Below are positions 52,059 through 63,464 of a DNA stretch of 64,000 bases, one piece after another (position 1 is the first letter of the stretch; every line of letters begins with the position of its first letter). The DNA comes from Dromiciops gliroides (lineage: Eukaryota; Chordata; Mammalia; Microbiotheria; Microbiotheriidae). The notes below the pieces were generated by a model. The model did not search any database. It was given only the letters and a program-made list of their open reading frames with translations, and was not told the origin of the DNA. A program made the translations under genes and the position numbers. The stretch covers positions 478,520,669-478,584,668 of the forward strand of contig NC_057862.1 of NCBI RefSeq assembly GCF_019393635.1, read 5' to 3'.

Positions 52059-52319
52059 GTAAAAATCTACTTTTCTTCCTTTTAGAAAATCTATGATCAA
52101 TTCATGTGTTCAGGTTTTAAAATTAATGTTAATATATCTTTTTATGGTTGTAGAGTACTTTAGCATACCTTCTTTCCTCTGCTTTCCAATTTCTGTCTCT
52201 TCTTTTGTCCTTTTCTATAAGCAGGGTTTAAAATTTTATTTAAATTTTATAACAAGTATGCCAAGTTTAAATATGTGCACTTAAATTATTAATGTCAGCA
52301 AGATGTTTTATTATTAATT

Positions 52320-52430
52320 TCTATTTGAGAAACTTCATTAAGGTCCTGCTATGTGTAAGGTACTGTGCTAGATCTTGGGGATACAAAGTCAAACATGAAA
52401 AACTTCCTATTGTAAGAGCTTACATTTTAA
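52320..52430 (-). mobile_element. L2 tail fragment
   Basis: TTCATTAAGGTCCTGCTATGTGTAAGGTACTGTGC..GGGGATACAAAGTC. Confidence 0.65.
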
Positions 52431-52860
52431 AAAATTTTACAATTTTAATAAGTTTTTATTGATATTTTCTGTGTTTTTTTTGTACATCACTGTAGTATCC
52501 AATGTGTTCCTTCCCCTCCCCCCCAGATGCAACAAATAGTATTTTTTTAGAGAGGGAAAAAACATCAGGACAACTGATTGATACATTGAAAAAGTCCAAA
52601 AATGTGCATTTTGTGGTATTCATGGACTTCTCACATTCACAAAGGGGAGGGTTAGGGGTGTATTCTTATATTTCTTTATTCAGGTCCTACTTCCTCTTAT
52701 AATTTTGTTATATTTGCTTTTGATTTCTTTGGTGTATAGTCTCTCCTCCCCCACCCCCATTTATTTTGTTGTAGTTATTGCATATATTGTTTTCTTGGCC
52801 CTTCTTACTTCATTCTCTTTCTCTTTAGTCATCACACACATCATTTCTTCTTTTTTTAAA
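52430..52860 (-). mobile_element. Non-LTR retrotransposon 3' sequence, family unsure
   Basis: GTTTTTATTGATATTTTCTG, GGACAACTGATTGATACATTGAAAAAGTCC and AAGGGGAGGG look like the antisense 3' part of a LINE (L1 or RTE) common in marsupials. No frame. Confidence 0.4.
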
Positions 52861-53766
52861 ATGGTATTTTTTTCAGTTACATGTTAAGGCAATTTTTAAC
52901 ATTCCCTTTTTTATAAGATTTTGAGTTCCAGTTTTTTTCTCTCTTTTTCCCTCCCTTCTCCCTAAGACAGCATGCAATTCAATATAGGTTATATATGTGC
53001 AATTATGTAAAACATATTTCCATATTAGTCATGTTTTGAAAGAAGAAACAGAACAAAAGAAAAATCTATGAAAAAGATAAAGACAGTAAAAATAGAATGC
53101 GTCGATCTGCATTCAGACTCCATCAGTTTTTTCTCTGGACATGCATAGCATTTTCCATCATGAGTCTTTTGGAACTGTTTTGGATTATTGTATTGCTGAG
53201 AGGAGCTAAGTCAATTATAATTGATTATTGCCCAGTGTTGCTGTTACTGTGTACAGTGTTCTCCTGTTTCTGCTCACTTCACTATCAGTCCACTTAAGTC
53301 TTTCCAGGTTTTTCTGAAATATGCCTGCTTATCATTTGTTACAGCACAATAGTATTCCATTACATTCATATACCAGAAGTTGTTCAGCCATTCCCTGATT
53401 GATGGTCATTCCCTCCATTTCCAATTCTTTGACACCACAAAGAGAGCTGTACATTTTTGTACAAATGGATCCCTTTCCCTTTTTTATGATCTCTGGGATA
53501 CAGACCTAGTAGTGTTATTGCTGGGCAAAGGGTATGTAGTTCCAAATTGCTTTCCAGAATGGTTGGATCACTTCATAATTCCACCAACAGTGCATTAGTG
53601 TCCCAGTTTTCCCACATCTTCTCCAGTATTTATCATTTTCCATTTTTGTCATATTAGCCAGTCTCATAGGTGTGAGGTGGTACCTCAGAGTTGTTTTAAT
53701 TTGCATTTCTCTAATCAGTAGTGATTTAAGGTGTTTTTCATATGACTGTAGACATACACATAATTT

Positions 53767-53931
53767 TTTTTTTGTTTGTTTGTTTGTTTGTTTTTTGCAG
53801 GGCAGTGGGGGTTAAGTGACTTGCCCAGGGTCACACAGCTAGTAAGTGTCAAGTGTCTGAGGCCGGATTTGAACTCAGGTACTCCTGAATCCAGGGCCGG
53901 TGCTTTATCCACTGCGCCACCTAGTCACCCC
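53767..53931 (-). mobile_element. tRNA-derived SINE in L1
   Basis: Reverse copy with TTTG-repeat tail and target duplication CATAATTT (53759 and 53932). Head ends CACCTAGTCACCCC. Confidence 0.92.
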
Positions 53932-53985
53932 CATAATTTCTTATAGGACAGTAATATCCCATTATACTCTTGTACTACAATTTGT

Positions 53986-54252
53986 TTAGGGCAGCTAGGT
54001 GATGCAGTGGATAGAGTGCTGGCTCTGGAGTCAGGAGGACCTGAGTTCAAATGTGGCCTCAGACACTTACTAGCTGTGTGATGTTGGGCAAGTCACTTAA
54101 CTCTTTTTGCTTCAATTTCCTCATCCGTAACATGAGTTGAAGAAGGAAATGGCAAACCAGTCCACCATCTTTGTCAAGAACTCCCCCACCCCCCACCCCC
54201 CTGCCCAAATACAGTCACAAAGAGTGGGACACAATTAATCAACAACACTAAC
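53986..54252 (+). mobile_element. MIR/CORE-type SINE, long form, in L1
   Basis: GGGCAGCTAGGTGATGCAGTGG..GTGATGTTGGGCAAGTCAC..GAAGGAAATGGCAAACCAGTCC..AGTGGGACACAATTAATC, with a C-rich patch at 54184-54204. Confidence 0.85.
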
Positions 54253-54299
54253 AACAAACCACCACAAGTTGTTTAGCTATTCCCCAATACAAGAGCTTA

Positions 54300-54860
54300 C
54301 ACCTATAGTAAGACAGTGGAGTTTTGCCCTGGCCAGAATATTTCCCCTAAACCAGTATTTATTTCCGCATCATTATGTGGTGTGCTTTGGCCAGGCCCTA
54401 CTGTAACTTCAGCTAATACTCTGTTGCTGCCTATAGAAAAGCATCCTAAGTATAGGAGGCACAGTGGGGATTTAACTAGGTGGCAGCATGAAAAAAGAGT
54501 TGTATAATAAAGGAAGAGGTAAATGTAAAGAAAAAACAGGGTTGTAAAATGTATAATAGACCTGCATTAAGTCCTTTAGACCCTGTCTTGACAGTTGTTC
54601 AAGCAGCCCTTGAGCTAAAGGAGCATCCAGCATTTGGGAATAAAAGCAATCACAGGGAGAGGGGTCAGGTTGAATGAAGGTCCTTAAGGTCACAAATTGA
54701 CCTTGAACTTGAATTGGCTGCTGTGGTCAGTTACTGGAATGAGGGAAAGGCTTGGCTAGTTGGCCTAATCACTGACTGCAGCTGTTATTGTCTTTAATTT
54801 TGCATCATGCATTCTTTCCCTGTGTCTGAAAATTGTATCCTTATCAGTTAAGTAAACACG
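54300..54860. other. Intron 6 sequence, nothing recognised
   Basis: No gene or clear repeat; candidate TTC27 exon 7 motifs were looked for and not found. Confidence 0.4.
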
Positions 54861-54861
54861 T

Positions 54862-54862
<1 letters not shown>

Positions 54863-54897
<35 letters not shown>

Positions 54898-54916
54898 ACA
54901 CACACACACACACAGC
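54863..54916. repeat. (CA)n microsatellite
   Basis: About 54 bases of ACAC with one interruption (CATACA) near the middle. Confidence 0.95.
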
Positions 54917-55254
54917 CTTGCTTATGTTAGGCCATCTGCTGTCATCATTGTAATACATGATGTTAGAAGGGCTGTAACCTAGCACATCTTGTTTCTGGCT
55001 GATGATATGTTGAATTTTATTTTCTAAAATTATCAAGCATTCCTCCCCCCCATCACTTCCTCCCTTCACTAATGGAAAAAAAGATGCATTTTATACATTT
55101 ATGTAACACTGATACATAGTCAAGCAAAAGAAATTTCCCATATTGGCCAATATGTCTCATTCTACATATTTAGGCCATTTCCATTTTGTTAGGAGGTTGG
55201 TAACATTCTTGATCATTGATCCTCTGGAAATCAAGATTGGTCATTGCATTCAGC

Positions 55255-56500
55255 AGATCAACAAACATTTATTTAGTGCCTACTATGTGCCAGATGGTAT
55301 GCTAGGCATTATGGATACAGGTCCAAAGAATTAATTCTTACTTCTATCTAACAAATATTCCAATGGGGGAAGCAGCAAGTACATATATAAATTATATAGC
55401 ATAAAGTGAATAAACACAAATATATATGAAATGTTCAAATACAAAGTAGTTTAGAAGAGAGGGTAGTTGCAATTCCTGTGATCAGAAAATAAGATTCATG
55501 CAAAAGTTGATGATTGAACTGCATCTTAAAGGAAGAAAGGGACTCCCTGAAATGGAGGTAATGATGAGTATGTACCAGGCATCTGGAATGGTCAAAGGCA
55601 AGGAGATGGGAGATGTAGTGTTGTGTGAAGAACTGGGAGAAGACCACTCTTGCTGCATCGCAGATTATGGGGGAGAGTATTGTCAGGTGAGACTGGAAAG
55701 AGATTTTGAGTCTAGGTTGTGAAGAGCTTTAGAAGCTAAATAGACAAGTTTACGTGTATCCTAGAGGCAATATGTTGCTGCTGGGCTTTATTCAGTAGGG
55801 GAGTGATATGGCTAGATCTGTATTCTGGCAGCCAGCTGTGTGGAAGGTGGATTGGAGTTTAGAAAGATTGTAGGCAAGGAAGCTATTACAGAGATTTGTG
55901 CTAGAGATGATGAGGGCTATCAGTGTGGTCAGAGGTAAAGAATGTTGGGGGATGTTGTGGAGGCAGAAGTATCAAGATTTGGCAAATATTTAGCCATGTC
56001 TATTGAAAGAGAGTGAGGAGTCAAGGATAATGTCAAGATTATGAACCTGAGAGAATGATGGCATCTTTGACACAAATAAGGAAGTTTGGAAGAGAAGATA
56101 TTTTGGGGGAATTATTTGAGGAGATGGGATTTAGGGCACATGTCAACATTGACCTTGGCACCACTTTTGTTAGAGATTGGAGAAAAGGAAGTTGGAAATG
56201 ATGTGAAGATGTTTTAAGATGATGAGAGTAGGAGAAGAGGGAGCTCATGTTGAACTCCAAATTTCTCAGTACAAATAAGAGGCAATTTCTTTAGTTGGGA
56301 GTAAGAGTAGAAGGGAGGTATGGGAGGCTTGAGGACTGAGGAGAAGGTTTGGAATAACTTCTGTGGGGAGTGAGATGGGGAATCAATTGGGAAGGAGTAA
56401 AAGAACTGTCTTGCTGCAATGAGGGTCCAATTGAAGCTGGATGACAGATTTGTAATGTACCCAGTCGATGTGGTTATGAGATATTAAAGACAGATGTGGA
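55255..56500 (-). mobile_element. Long L2 copy, antisense
   Basis: CAACAAACATTTATTTAGTGCCTACTATGTGCC at the left, then CCAGGCATCTGGAATGGTCA, GGAGTGATATGGCTAGATC, AGCTATTACAGAGATTTGTGC and GAGCTCATGTTGAACTCC, running at least 1 kb. No open frame. Confidence 0.7.
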
Positions 56501-56936
56501 CCGGGAATGTGGAGGTCAACAACTTTTTTTTTCTTTTCCACTTAACTTTAGCTCTTCTTTAATTTTATTTCTATGCCAACCTGGAAGATATTGGGAAAGA
56601 TGTGGGTGCTTTTTAGCCTTTATTTCTGCACATCTTTTCAGGGGGAAAGATCTACAAATGACTTGGGAAGACAAAGTCCTCACCTTGGGTTGAATGAGAG
56701 CAATAAGGCATTTTCTAACACTGTTAGTAATCCAAGATGGAGGGTTTTTAATTAGTCCTACACAGATAAAAATCCTAGCTTGAGGACACTCTTAAGTGAC
56801 TTTTATGGACTTCCCATATGGAGCTCCTCTCTTCTGGGCTCCTCTCTCTCCCTTCTTTCAGATATTATATTGTTTCAGCTTTAAAGCTCCCTTGTTTTTC
56901 CTTTCTACCATGTTCCTAATTTAAACTCTTCAAGAG

Positions 56937-57091
56937 AGGGGCAGCTAGGTGGCGCAGTGGATAGAGCACCGGCCCTGGATTCAGGAGGACCCTAGTTCAA
57001 ATCCGACCTCAGACACTTGACACTTACTAGCTGTGTGACCTTGGGCAAGTCACTTAACCCCAATTGCCTCACAACCCCCCCCCCCCCCCGC
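56937..57091 (+). mobile_element. tRNA-derived SINE with C tail
   Basis: Forward copy whose tail is ACAAC15G instead of an A run, with target duplication AAACTCTTCAA on both sides. Confidence 0.92.
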
Positions 57092-57249
57092 CAAACTCTT
57101 CAAAACCATCTATTGGATTATGAGGTCCATATCCTTCATTGGGGGGCAATTGCTGGAAAGCCTGTCTCTGACAAAGAGAAACTAACAGCTCTTTTTTGCC
57201 TATAGCTAAAGCTATATGCCATTCCATCTACCCTTTTATTCATTGAATA

Positions 57250-58610
57250 CTAGTTGTTGCCCTTCAGTATTTTAGTTTCTTTTAAATTATAGATGTTGTC
57301 TTAATCTTTTTTGTTATAGATACAGTATTTTCCCTAAAATGGCCTTATATATTGAGTGTAATTTTGTTTTGTACTGAGAGAATCTGTTTTATCATCAGAG
57401 TTTCTTTTTTTGACACATTAAAATTTATCTTGCCTGTACAATTGAGATAAAATGACATTTTATTCCATTTTTTATCGATTAAAAAACCCCCAAACTTTTG
57501 TCTGTGATCTAGCTAGAATTTATTGTAGTACATGACATAAGATGTTATTTTAAATTTATTTTCCTTGTATTTTGCCATATAAATTTTCCATTTATTAAAT
57601 AATGAATCCTCTTCCTGATTTTTATTCTCTATACTTTTTCAAACACCAGTCTCTCTGGGTACATTTTAGGTCAAGGACATCTATTCAGTTATAGTGATAC
57701 TTCTTTCTTTCTTTTCCTTTTTTTTAAACCATTCTTTGATAATTTTGATCAAAGCTTCTTAAACTGTGGGTTGTGACCCCCATAAGGGGTAGCATAATTG
57801 AATGTGGGGGTTGTGAAAAATTTGACAACAGTAAAAGATTATGTATATATATTTTATATACCTATAGATCTGTGGTGGCATAAAAATTTCTCAGGTGTAA
57901 AAATTTGTCAGGCAAAAGCAGGTCACAAGTGGACAAGTTTAAGAAGTTTTACAGTTTCTAATTATAAATTGGATGTCATCAGATTTTTTAAAAGAAGTAT
58001 CTCATGATGTTCTAATCAAATAAAAACATTCAGGTCTGTCATTCAAAAGATCAGATATAATTGTTTTTAATGGAAAAGACCAATCATTACCCAGAACTTA
58101 CTCTGTATTATTGGCAAGTCCTCTGGACATCTATAGAATTTGCTTTTCCATGTAAATTTTGCTGTCATTTTATCTAGATTATTTTTAAAAAACTGGCACA
58201 AGCAAATAGTGTCACAAATTCAGTTCACTTCATATTATTAAGCACCCATGATGCATTCTAGGCATCTGGAAAATACTGCCTGCTATAGAGAATCAATCTG
58301 TATTTTGACTTTGTGAAGGACGTTTTATATGGTAGGGGCAATGGTATTGTAATGTTAATCCTACTAATACCTTTTTGACCTTGTTGTGATTGATAGTATT
58401 TCTGTCCCCAATACTCTGTCAAATAGAAGTGATGAAGGTGGGTACCTTTGTTTTGTGCCTCTTTTTTGTGAGGATACTTCTAATATTCGGTTATATAATT
58501 CTGTCTCTTGGTTTTAAGTGTATACTTTTATTGAGGAAAAATATCTCTTCTAAATCTTCATTGTGTATTAAACATGAATGAATTTCATCCTTGGAAGTCC
58601 AGTGTCTAGC
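57250..58610 (-). mobile_element. Old L1, split by a MITE
   Basis: Antisense ORF2: TTCCATTTATTAAATAATGAATCC at the left, and after the MITE GTCAAATAGAAGTGATGAAGGTGGGTACC..TTGTTTTGTGCC, a conserved ORF2 antisense string. Confidence 0.6.
57755..57946. mobile_element. hAT-like MITE
   Basis: A 192-bp element has perfect 11-bp terminal inverted repeats, CTTCTTAAACT and AGTTTAAGAAG, with extended similarity inside (TTGTGACCCC and GGTCACAAGT). It has no coding capacity. The ends and GTGGGTTGTGACC core resemble non-autonomous hAT elements of mammals. It interrupts an old L1 that continues on both sides. No clear 8-bp target duplication remains. Confidence 0.7.
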
Positions 58611-58614
58611 ACTT

Positions 58615-59070
58615 CATTTTGGAAAGGCAAAACTAAAGTAGCCCCTTCAATTGTTTTAGCAGCCTAAGCTAGGGAAAAATTTCATCTGTGTTTGAGACTG
58701 GGAAAAAACTCTAAAGCTTCACCTATTTCATGTATTTCCTATATCTCTTCGTTTTCTGAGAAATAGGTGACCTTCCTTTCTGAGTCTAATTCTTCTACTT
58801 GAAGCCTCATCCTCTCACTCTAAGATTAAAGCCTCAACTATCCTTACTTTTCCAACATATGTAATTTCATTTCTACTGTTTCCTTCCCCACTATTTTCAA
58901 ACATGTTTATGCCTGTTTAGAGCTTCATTATTTAAAAAACAAACAAAAAACCTAACATAACGGCCAAACAAAAACCTTTTACTTGACTCTGAGGTTTTCT
59001 TTGTCATCTTGTTGCTTTCCTTCCAAATGCTTCTGAACTTCTTTAAAGGATGGGTTGTCTCATCACCTGT
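58615..59070. other. Intron 6 sequence, nothing recognised
   Basis: AT-rich, no coding signal; ends at a SINE target site. Confidence 0.4.
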
Positions 59071-59072
59071 AT

Positions 59073-59222
59073 CTTTTTTTGGGGGGGTCGGGGCCATGGG
59101 GGTTAAGTGACTTGCCCAGGGTCACACAGCTAGTAAGTGTCAAGTGTCTGAGGCTGGATTTGAACTCAGGTCCTCCTGAATCCAGGGCCGGTGCTTTATC
59201 CACTGTGCCACCTAGCTGCCCC
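59073..59222 (-). mobile_element. tRNA-derived SINE
   Basis: Reverse copy with a T7G7 start and target duplication CACCTGTATCTTT/CACCTCTATCTTT. Confidence 0.9.
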
Positions 59223-59244
59223 TATCCACCTCTATCTTTAATGA

Positions 59245-59715
59245 ATGATTCAATTAACAAGCATTTATTATGGGCTTTTTATGTTTCAGGCATTGTGCTA
59301 GGTGCTGGGGATACAAAGAGATTGAAACAATCCCTACTCTTGAAGAGCTTATATTCTCATGGGGGTGACAAGTACATATATATAGGTATATTCAGGAAAA
59401 ACTAAAATAAATACAAAGTAGAAAATAGAAGGTTGTTAGGAAGGGACGATACTAGCAGTTGGATATCATAAAAGGCTTCATGTAGAAGGTGTTGATTGGG
59501 CTGATTTAAAGGAAGGGGGAATTCTTTGAGGTAAAGGTGAAAAAAAGGTACATTTCAGGCATGGAGTATGGCTAGAGATGGGAGATGGAGTGCCATGGAT
59601 GAAGAGCAGAGAGAAAAATAGTTTTGTGGGAATGCACAGGGCCAGAGAGGGAATAGAGCATGAGTCTGGAAATATAGTTTGGGCATCAGGTTGTAAGGGC
59701 TTATTTGACATTTAA
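59245..59715 (-). mobile_element. L2 fragment (first part)
   Basis: CAAGCATTTATTATGGGCTTTTTATG..GTGCTAGGTGCTGGGGATACAAAGAG, then GGCATGGAGTATGGCTAGAG and GGTTGTAAGGGCTTA. Confidence 0.7.
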
Positions 59716-59919
59716 TAAAATTTTGAATTTAAAAGCAACAAATAAAATGAGCATTTCCTTATACACAATTGAATATTAAAGATGATTATATGTGAAATTG
59801 CAAATTTCTATTACATACATTTTGCTTTTCCTTGAAAGTGTATGATAAATTCAGCATGCTCTTTTCAAAGCTGGCCTGCTTGTCTGTGTTTCCTTTTTTT
59901 CTCTTCTCTGTGTTTGTTG

Positions 59920-60350
59920 TTATTTGTCCTTCATTTTTGAAGAGGACCTATGTCACTGTAGGTGATGTCTTGACTTGTGTATGAATTGGATTTAAGTGAG
60001 GCAGAGTTGTGCAAAGCCTTCTCTCCTCCAGAGTTATCAAGGTCTGGTGACAGGACCAGTAGTTAAGACTACTGGATATGACCCAGGATGCAGTTAATGA
60101 CCTTGGCATCTTTGGTGCCTGACCAAGTTCTAAGTGCTCTATGGCACCTGTTTCAGCTGTCTTCATGACCATTGGAACAGATTGTTCTCATCCACTCATT
60201 CCATGGGAAAAGTCTTCACATGCTTGGGGTAGACATCCCCCTAATTCACCGACAGGTTTGAGGCCTTAACCTGGTTAGCCCCTCTGCCAAGATGGTTTTC
60301 TGGGGTGTCGCTGCTGTGCATGTTACAGCTTTTTGGAGCCACAGGTCAAA
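59920..60350 (+). mobile_element. Interspersed repeat, unnamed
   Basis: TGTTATTTGTCCTTCATTTTTGAAGAGGACC..GATGTCTTGACTTGTGTATGAATTGG..GAGGCAGAGTTGTGCAAAG..CAGGATGCAG..GACCTTGGCATC. I recall this type as repeated in marsupial genomes but cannot name the family. It separates two L2 parts. Confidence 0.5.
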
Positions 60351-60379
60351 AAATAGATTGCAAAAGGAAATGGAGGCAA

Positions 60380-61125
60380 GGAGTAAAGACAGCTTTGTCA
60401 AAGAATTTGGCTTGAGGAGATGGTTAAGGTATAATGAAGTTTTTTTCAGGATAGGGCAGACTTGGGCATATTGGAAGATATTATTAGGCAATGAGCCAGT
60501 ATATAGGGAGTGACTGAATATGGAGGGTGAGAGGAAGAAAGTTCAGTCTACTAGAAAACATAGGAAAGATAGGATGAAGGGCACTAGAGACTGGAACACA
60601 GAGTGAGAGATGATATCCCTGGGTCTTGAGGTGAAAACAAGAAGATTAGAAGCAGATCACTGCAAATAGCTTCAATTTTCTTTGTTAAGTAAGTGTCCAG
60701 ATGAGAGAGTTGGGGGAGGGGCAGATGTGGGAGGATTGAAGAGAAAAGAGAAGGTTTGGAACTATGATTATGGGAAATGATTAAGGAGGATTAAAAGGAT
60801 GGCTTTGCTGCAGGGGGGAGCAGGTAACCTGAATTTGTAATATACTTAGTTGGCCTTGCTAATTTGCAACTTCCTTCTATTGCACATGAATAGGAGTAAA
60901 GGAGATGGATGATTGAAATGATATAGTCCAATGTTTTGGCAACTGATGAGGGGAGAGGATGACAAGCTAGAGAGAAATTGCTTAACTAAAAGGTCTGACT
61001 TGGAGAATGAAGTCAAAGCAGCACATAATGGCCTGTGAAAGTACTGAAGAGTGAAGGGGTTGGAAGTCCCTATGAGGGTGAGGAGTAGCTTTAGGATGAT
61101 AAAGTAGGAGAAATGGAAAAATAGG
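60380..61125 (-). mobile_element. L2 fragment (second part)
   Basis: GGAGAATGAAGTC, GAGAAGGTTTGGAACTATG and AAGGATGGCTTTGCTGCA correspond to the distal part of the L2 at 56250-56450. Confidence 0.5.
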
Positions 61126-61149
61126 GAGGTGTTTTGTTGTTTTTTTTTT

Positions 61150-61350
61150 CCTAAAGCCTCATTGTAACCTGAACCCTTCCCTACTTCACTCTACTGCTAG
61201 TGCCTTTTGGGGAGTCACTATTGACTTCTTATTTCCCCTACCACCCTAGAATGTAAATGCTTTAGAGGGAGGAACTTTATTTTTGTTTTTGTATTCCCAG
61301 TACTTAGGAAAATGCCTTCTAACTTTTTGTTAATTAGTAAAGATTTATTA
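61150..61350 (+). mobile_element. L2 3' end
   Basis: TAGAATGTAAATGCTTTAGAGGGAGGAAC..GTATTCCCAGTACTTAGGAAAATGCC. Confidence 0.5.
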
Positions 61351-61724
61351 CATTAAACTGAAAAACTTGAATATTCATATAAGGGCAAGTTATTTTCTTT
61401 TCTTTTGTCTTTCTTCTCTACCACTCTGTTCCCCAACACTTCTTTAGTCTGCATATGAATTACTAAAATAGCCTCCTAATGAGTTTCTTTATTCTTTCCC
61501 TAGAAGAAAATTTAGGTAGATTTGTCTTCAGAACTAAAAGGATTTCTTTATAAGGTGATTCTTTTTAGGAGATGGTCCCATCACAAATGGTTTTTGACTA
61601 GTGCTTGTAGTTGTTCAAAAGATCTGAAATGAATGTTCTGTGGCTGTCTTAGCATGGTGCCCTGTGCATAGTAAGGGCTTAGCTTATGTGGTTTCCTGTA
61701 TGAATGAATTGATGCAAAGAGAAA

Positions 61725-62110
61725 GGAGAGGAACCAAGAGATGGTGCACAGTAACAGCAATCTTGTAATCATGATCATATGTGAAAGACTTGGCTGCTCT
61801 GAGCAATACAGTGGTCCCAGAGAATTCCAAAGGAATCATGATGAAAAAATGCTATCCACCTACAAAGAGAAAACTGATGAATGTTAAGTGCAAAATGAAT
61901 TATAATTTCCTCACTTTATTTTTTCCATTTTTGTGTGTGTGGAATGGCTAACATAGAAATACCTTTTGCATGATTTCACATGTATAATTGATATCATTTT
62001 GCTTGCCTTCATGGTGTGGGAAGGGTGGATGGGAGGGTGGAATTTGGAACTCGAAATTTTAAAAGAAAAGAATGCTAAAAAATACAAAATTTGAAAATAA
62101 AAGCCTGAAC
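61725..62110 (+). mobile_element. L1 3'UTR, sense
   Basis: GCTATCCACCTACAAAGAGAAAACTG, GGAATGGCTAACATAGAAAT, GGGAAGGGTGGATGGGAGGG..AATTTGGAACTCG and an A-rich end. Confidence 0.7.
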
Positions 62111-62134
62111 TGAGGTGAGTTGCTCCTCAAAAAG

Positions 62135-62270
62135 AAAAAGTGATTTCCCTTTCTCTCTACCTCCCCTTACTTCCCCTCCCTCTTCTTCCCTCTCCTTTCC
62201 TCCTCCTCTTTCTTTCTCTCTCTCCTTCCCTCTTCTCCCTTCCTCCCTGTCTCCCCCTCTCCTTTATTTA
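62135..62270. repeat. CT-rich simple sequence
   Basis: Imperfect polypyrimidine tract of TCTC, CCTCC and CTTTC units, directly after an L1 3' end. Confidence 0.85.
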
Positions 62271-62348
62271 CTCTAGCATAGATGTGACTATAATCAAGAC
62301 AGATTATGAAGGACAAACTAAGAAGCTGCTAGAATTAATGTAAAACCA

Positions 62349-62498
62349 GGGGCAGCTAGGTGGCGCAGTGGATAGAGCACCGGCCCTGGAGTCAGGAGTA
62401 CCTGAGTTCAAATCCGGCCTCAGACACTTAACACTTACTAGCTGTGTGACCCTGGGCAAGTCACTTAACGCCAGTTGCCTCGCTTAAAAAAAAAAAAA
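62349..62498 (+). mobile_element. tRNA-derived SINE
   Basis: Forward, near-consensus copy with A12 tail and target duplication AGAATTAATG.AAAACC (62332 and 62499), suggesting a young insertion. Confidence 0.93.
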
Positions 62499-62559
62499 GA
62501 ATTAATGGAAAACCTTTCTCCCTCTCCCCCCTGCCCCCAATCTGGTTCTGATTGGCACA

Positions 62560-63200
62560 GAGAAAAAACAGTGGCACAATACCTTTTGATCTAGCAATAC
62601 CATTGCTAGGTTTATATCCCAAAGACATCTCCAAAAAGAGAAAAAGACCTATTTGTACAAAAATATTTATAACAGCAATTTTTGCAGTGGCTAAGAATTG
62701 GAAATCAAAGGAATGCCCATCAATTGGGAAATAGCTAAACAAGCTGTGGTATATGATGGTGATGCAATATTATGTGCTATAAGAAATGACAAGGAGGATT
62801 ATTTCAGAAAGCCCTGTAAAGACTTGTATGAACTGATGTATAGTGAAGTGAGCAGAACGGAGAGAAGTTGTACACAGAGATAGCAATATTGTTTGAAGAA
62901 GAACTGTGAATGACTTGACTATTTTCAGCCATACAATGATCTAAGACAATCTCAAAGGACTATCGATGAAGCATACTATCCACCTCCAAAGAAAGAATGA
63001 TCAAACGCAGACAGAAACATGCTATTTTTCACTTTCATTTTTTTCTCTTATTCAAGTTTTCTCATACAAAATGACTAATATGGTAATGTTTTACATAGTT
63101 GTACATGTATAACCCATATCTGATTTCTTTCTGCCTCAAAGAAGGGGGAGGGGAGGGAAGGAAGGAGTGATAAAAATTGGAACCTAAAACTATAAATAGA
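62560..63200 (+). mobile_element. L1 3' end, sense
   Basis: TTTTGATCTAGCAATACCATTGC, TAGGTTTATATCCCAAAGAC, ATGCCCATCAATTGGG, GTATAGTGAAGTGAGCAGAA and the 3'UTR (GCTATTTTTCACTTTC, GGGGGAGGGGAGGGAAGG). Short ORF2 frames only. Confidence 0.85.
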
Positions 63201-63229
63201 AGTGTTTATTACTTAAACAAAAAACAACA

Positions 63230-63405
63230 GTGGCACAGCAGGAAAAACAAAAAACTAGATTTGGAGTCAGAGGTCCTGGTTCTGCCACTTACTACCTGTA
63301 TTACTTTGAGCAAATCACTTAAATTCTGTGGGCCTTGTTTTCTCATCTATAAAATGAGGAAGTCTAAAGTGCCCTTTGCCTTTAAATCTATCATCAGATG
63401 ATCAT
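63230..63405 (+). mobile_element. MIR SINE
   Basis: CTAGATTTGGAGTCAGAGGTCC..TGCCACTTACTACCTG..TTTTCTCATCTATAAAATGAGG. Confidence 0.7.
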
Positions 63406-63464
63406 TTGACTCTGAATCTTTTGTTTTCTTGTATTATTTAGATATTTCATAGGTCTTTATTTTA

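Larger units (their letters stand above)
52860..54300 (-). mobile_element. L1 3' part with two nested SINEs
   Basis: Antisense 3'UTR (GTTCCAGTTTTTTTCTCTC, GACAGCATGCAATTCAATAT), ORF2 end (CATTCCCTGATTGATGG, CAGAATGGTTGGATCACTTC, TTTGCATTTCTCTAATCAG) to 53757. Short pieces at 53932-53985 and 54263-54290 continue it. Confidence 0.8.

Noticed and set aside
50589-51640. Intact retroviral gene
   Set aside because: No long open frame and no confident protein similarity; reported only as a remnant.
54848-55069. Cys/Val repeat ORF
   Set aside because: Translation of the CA microsatellite.
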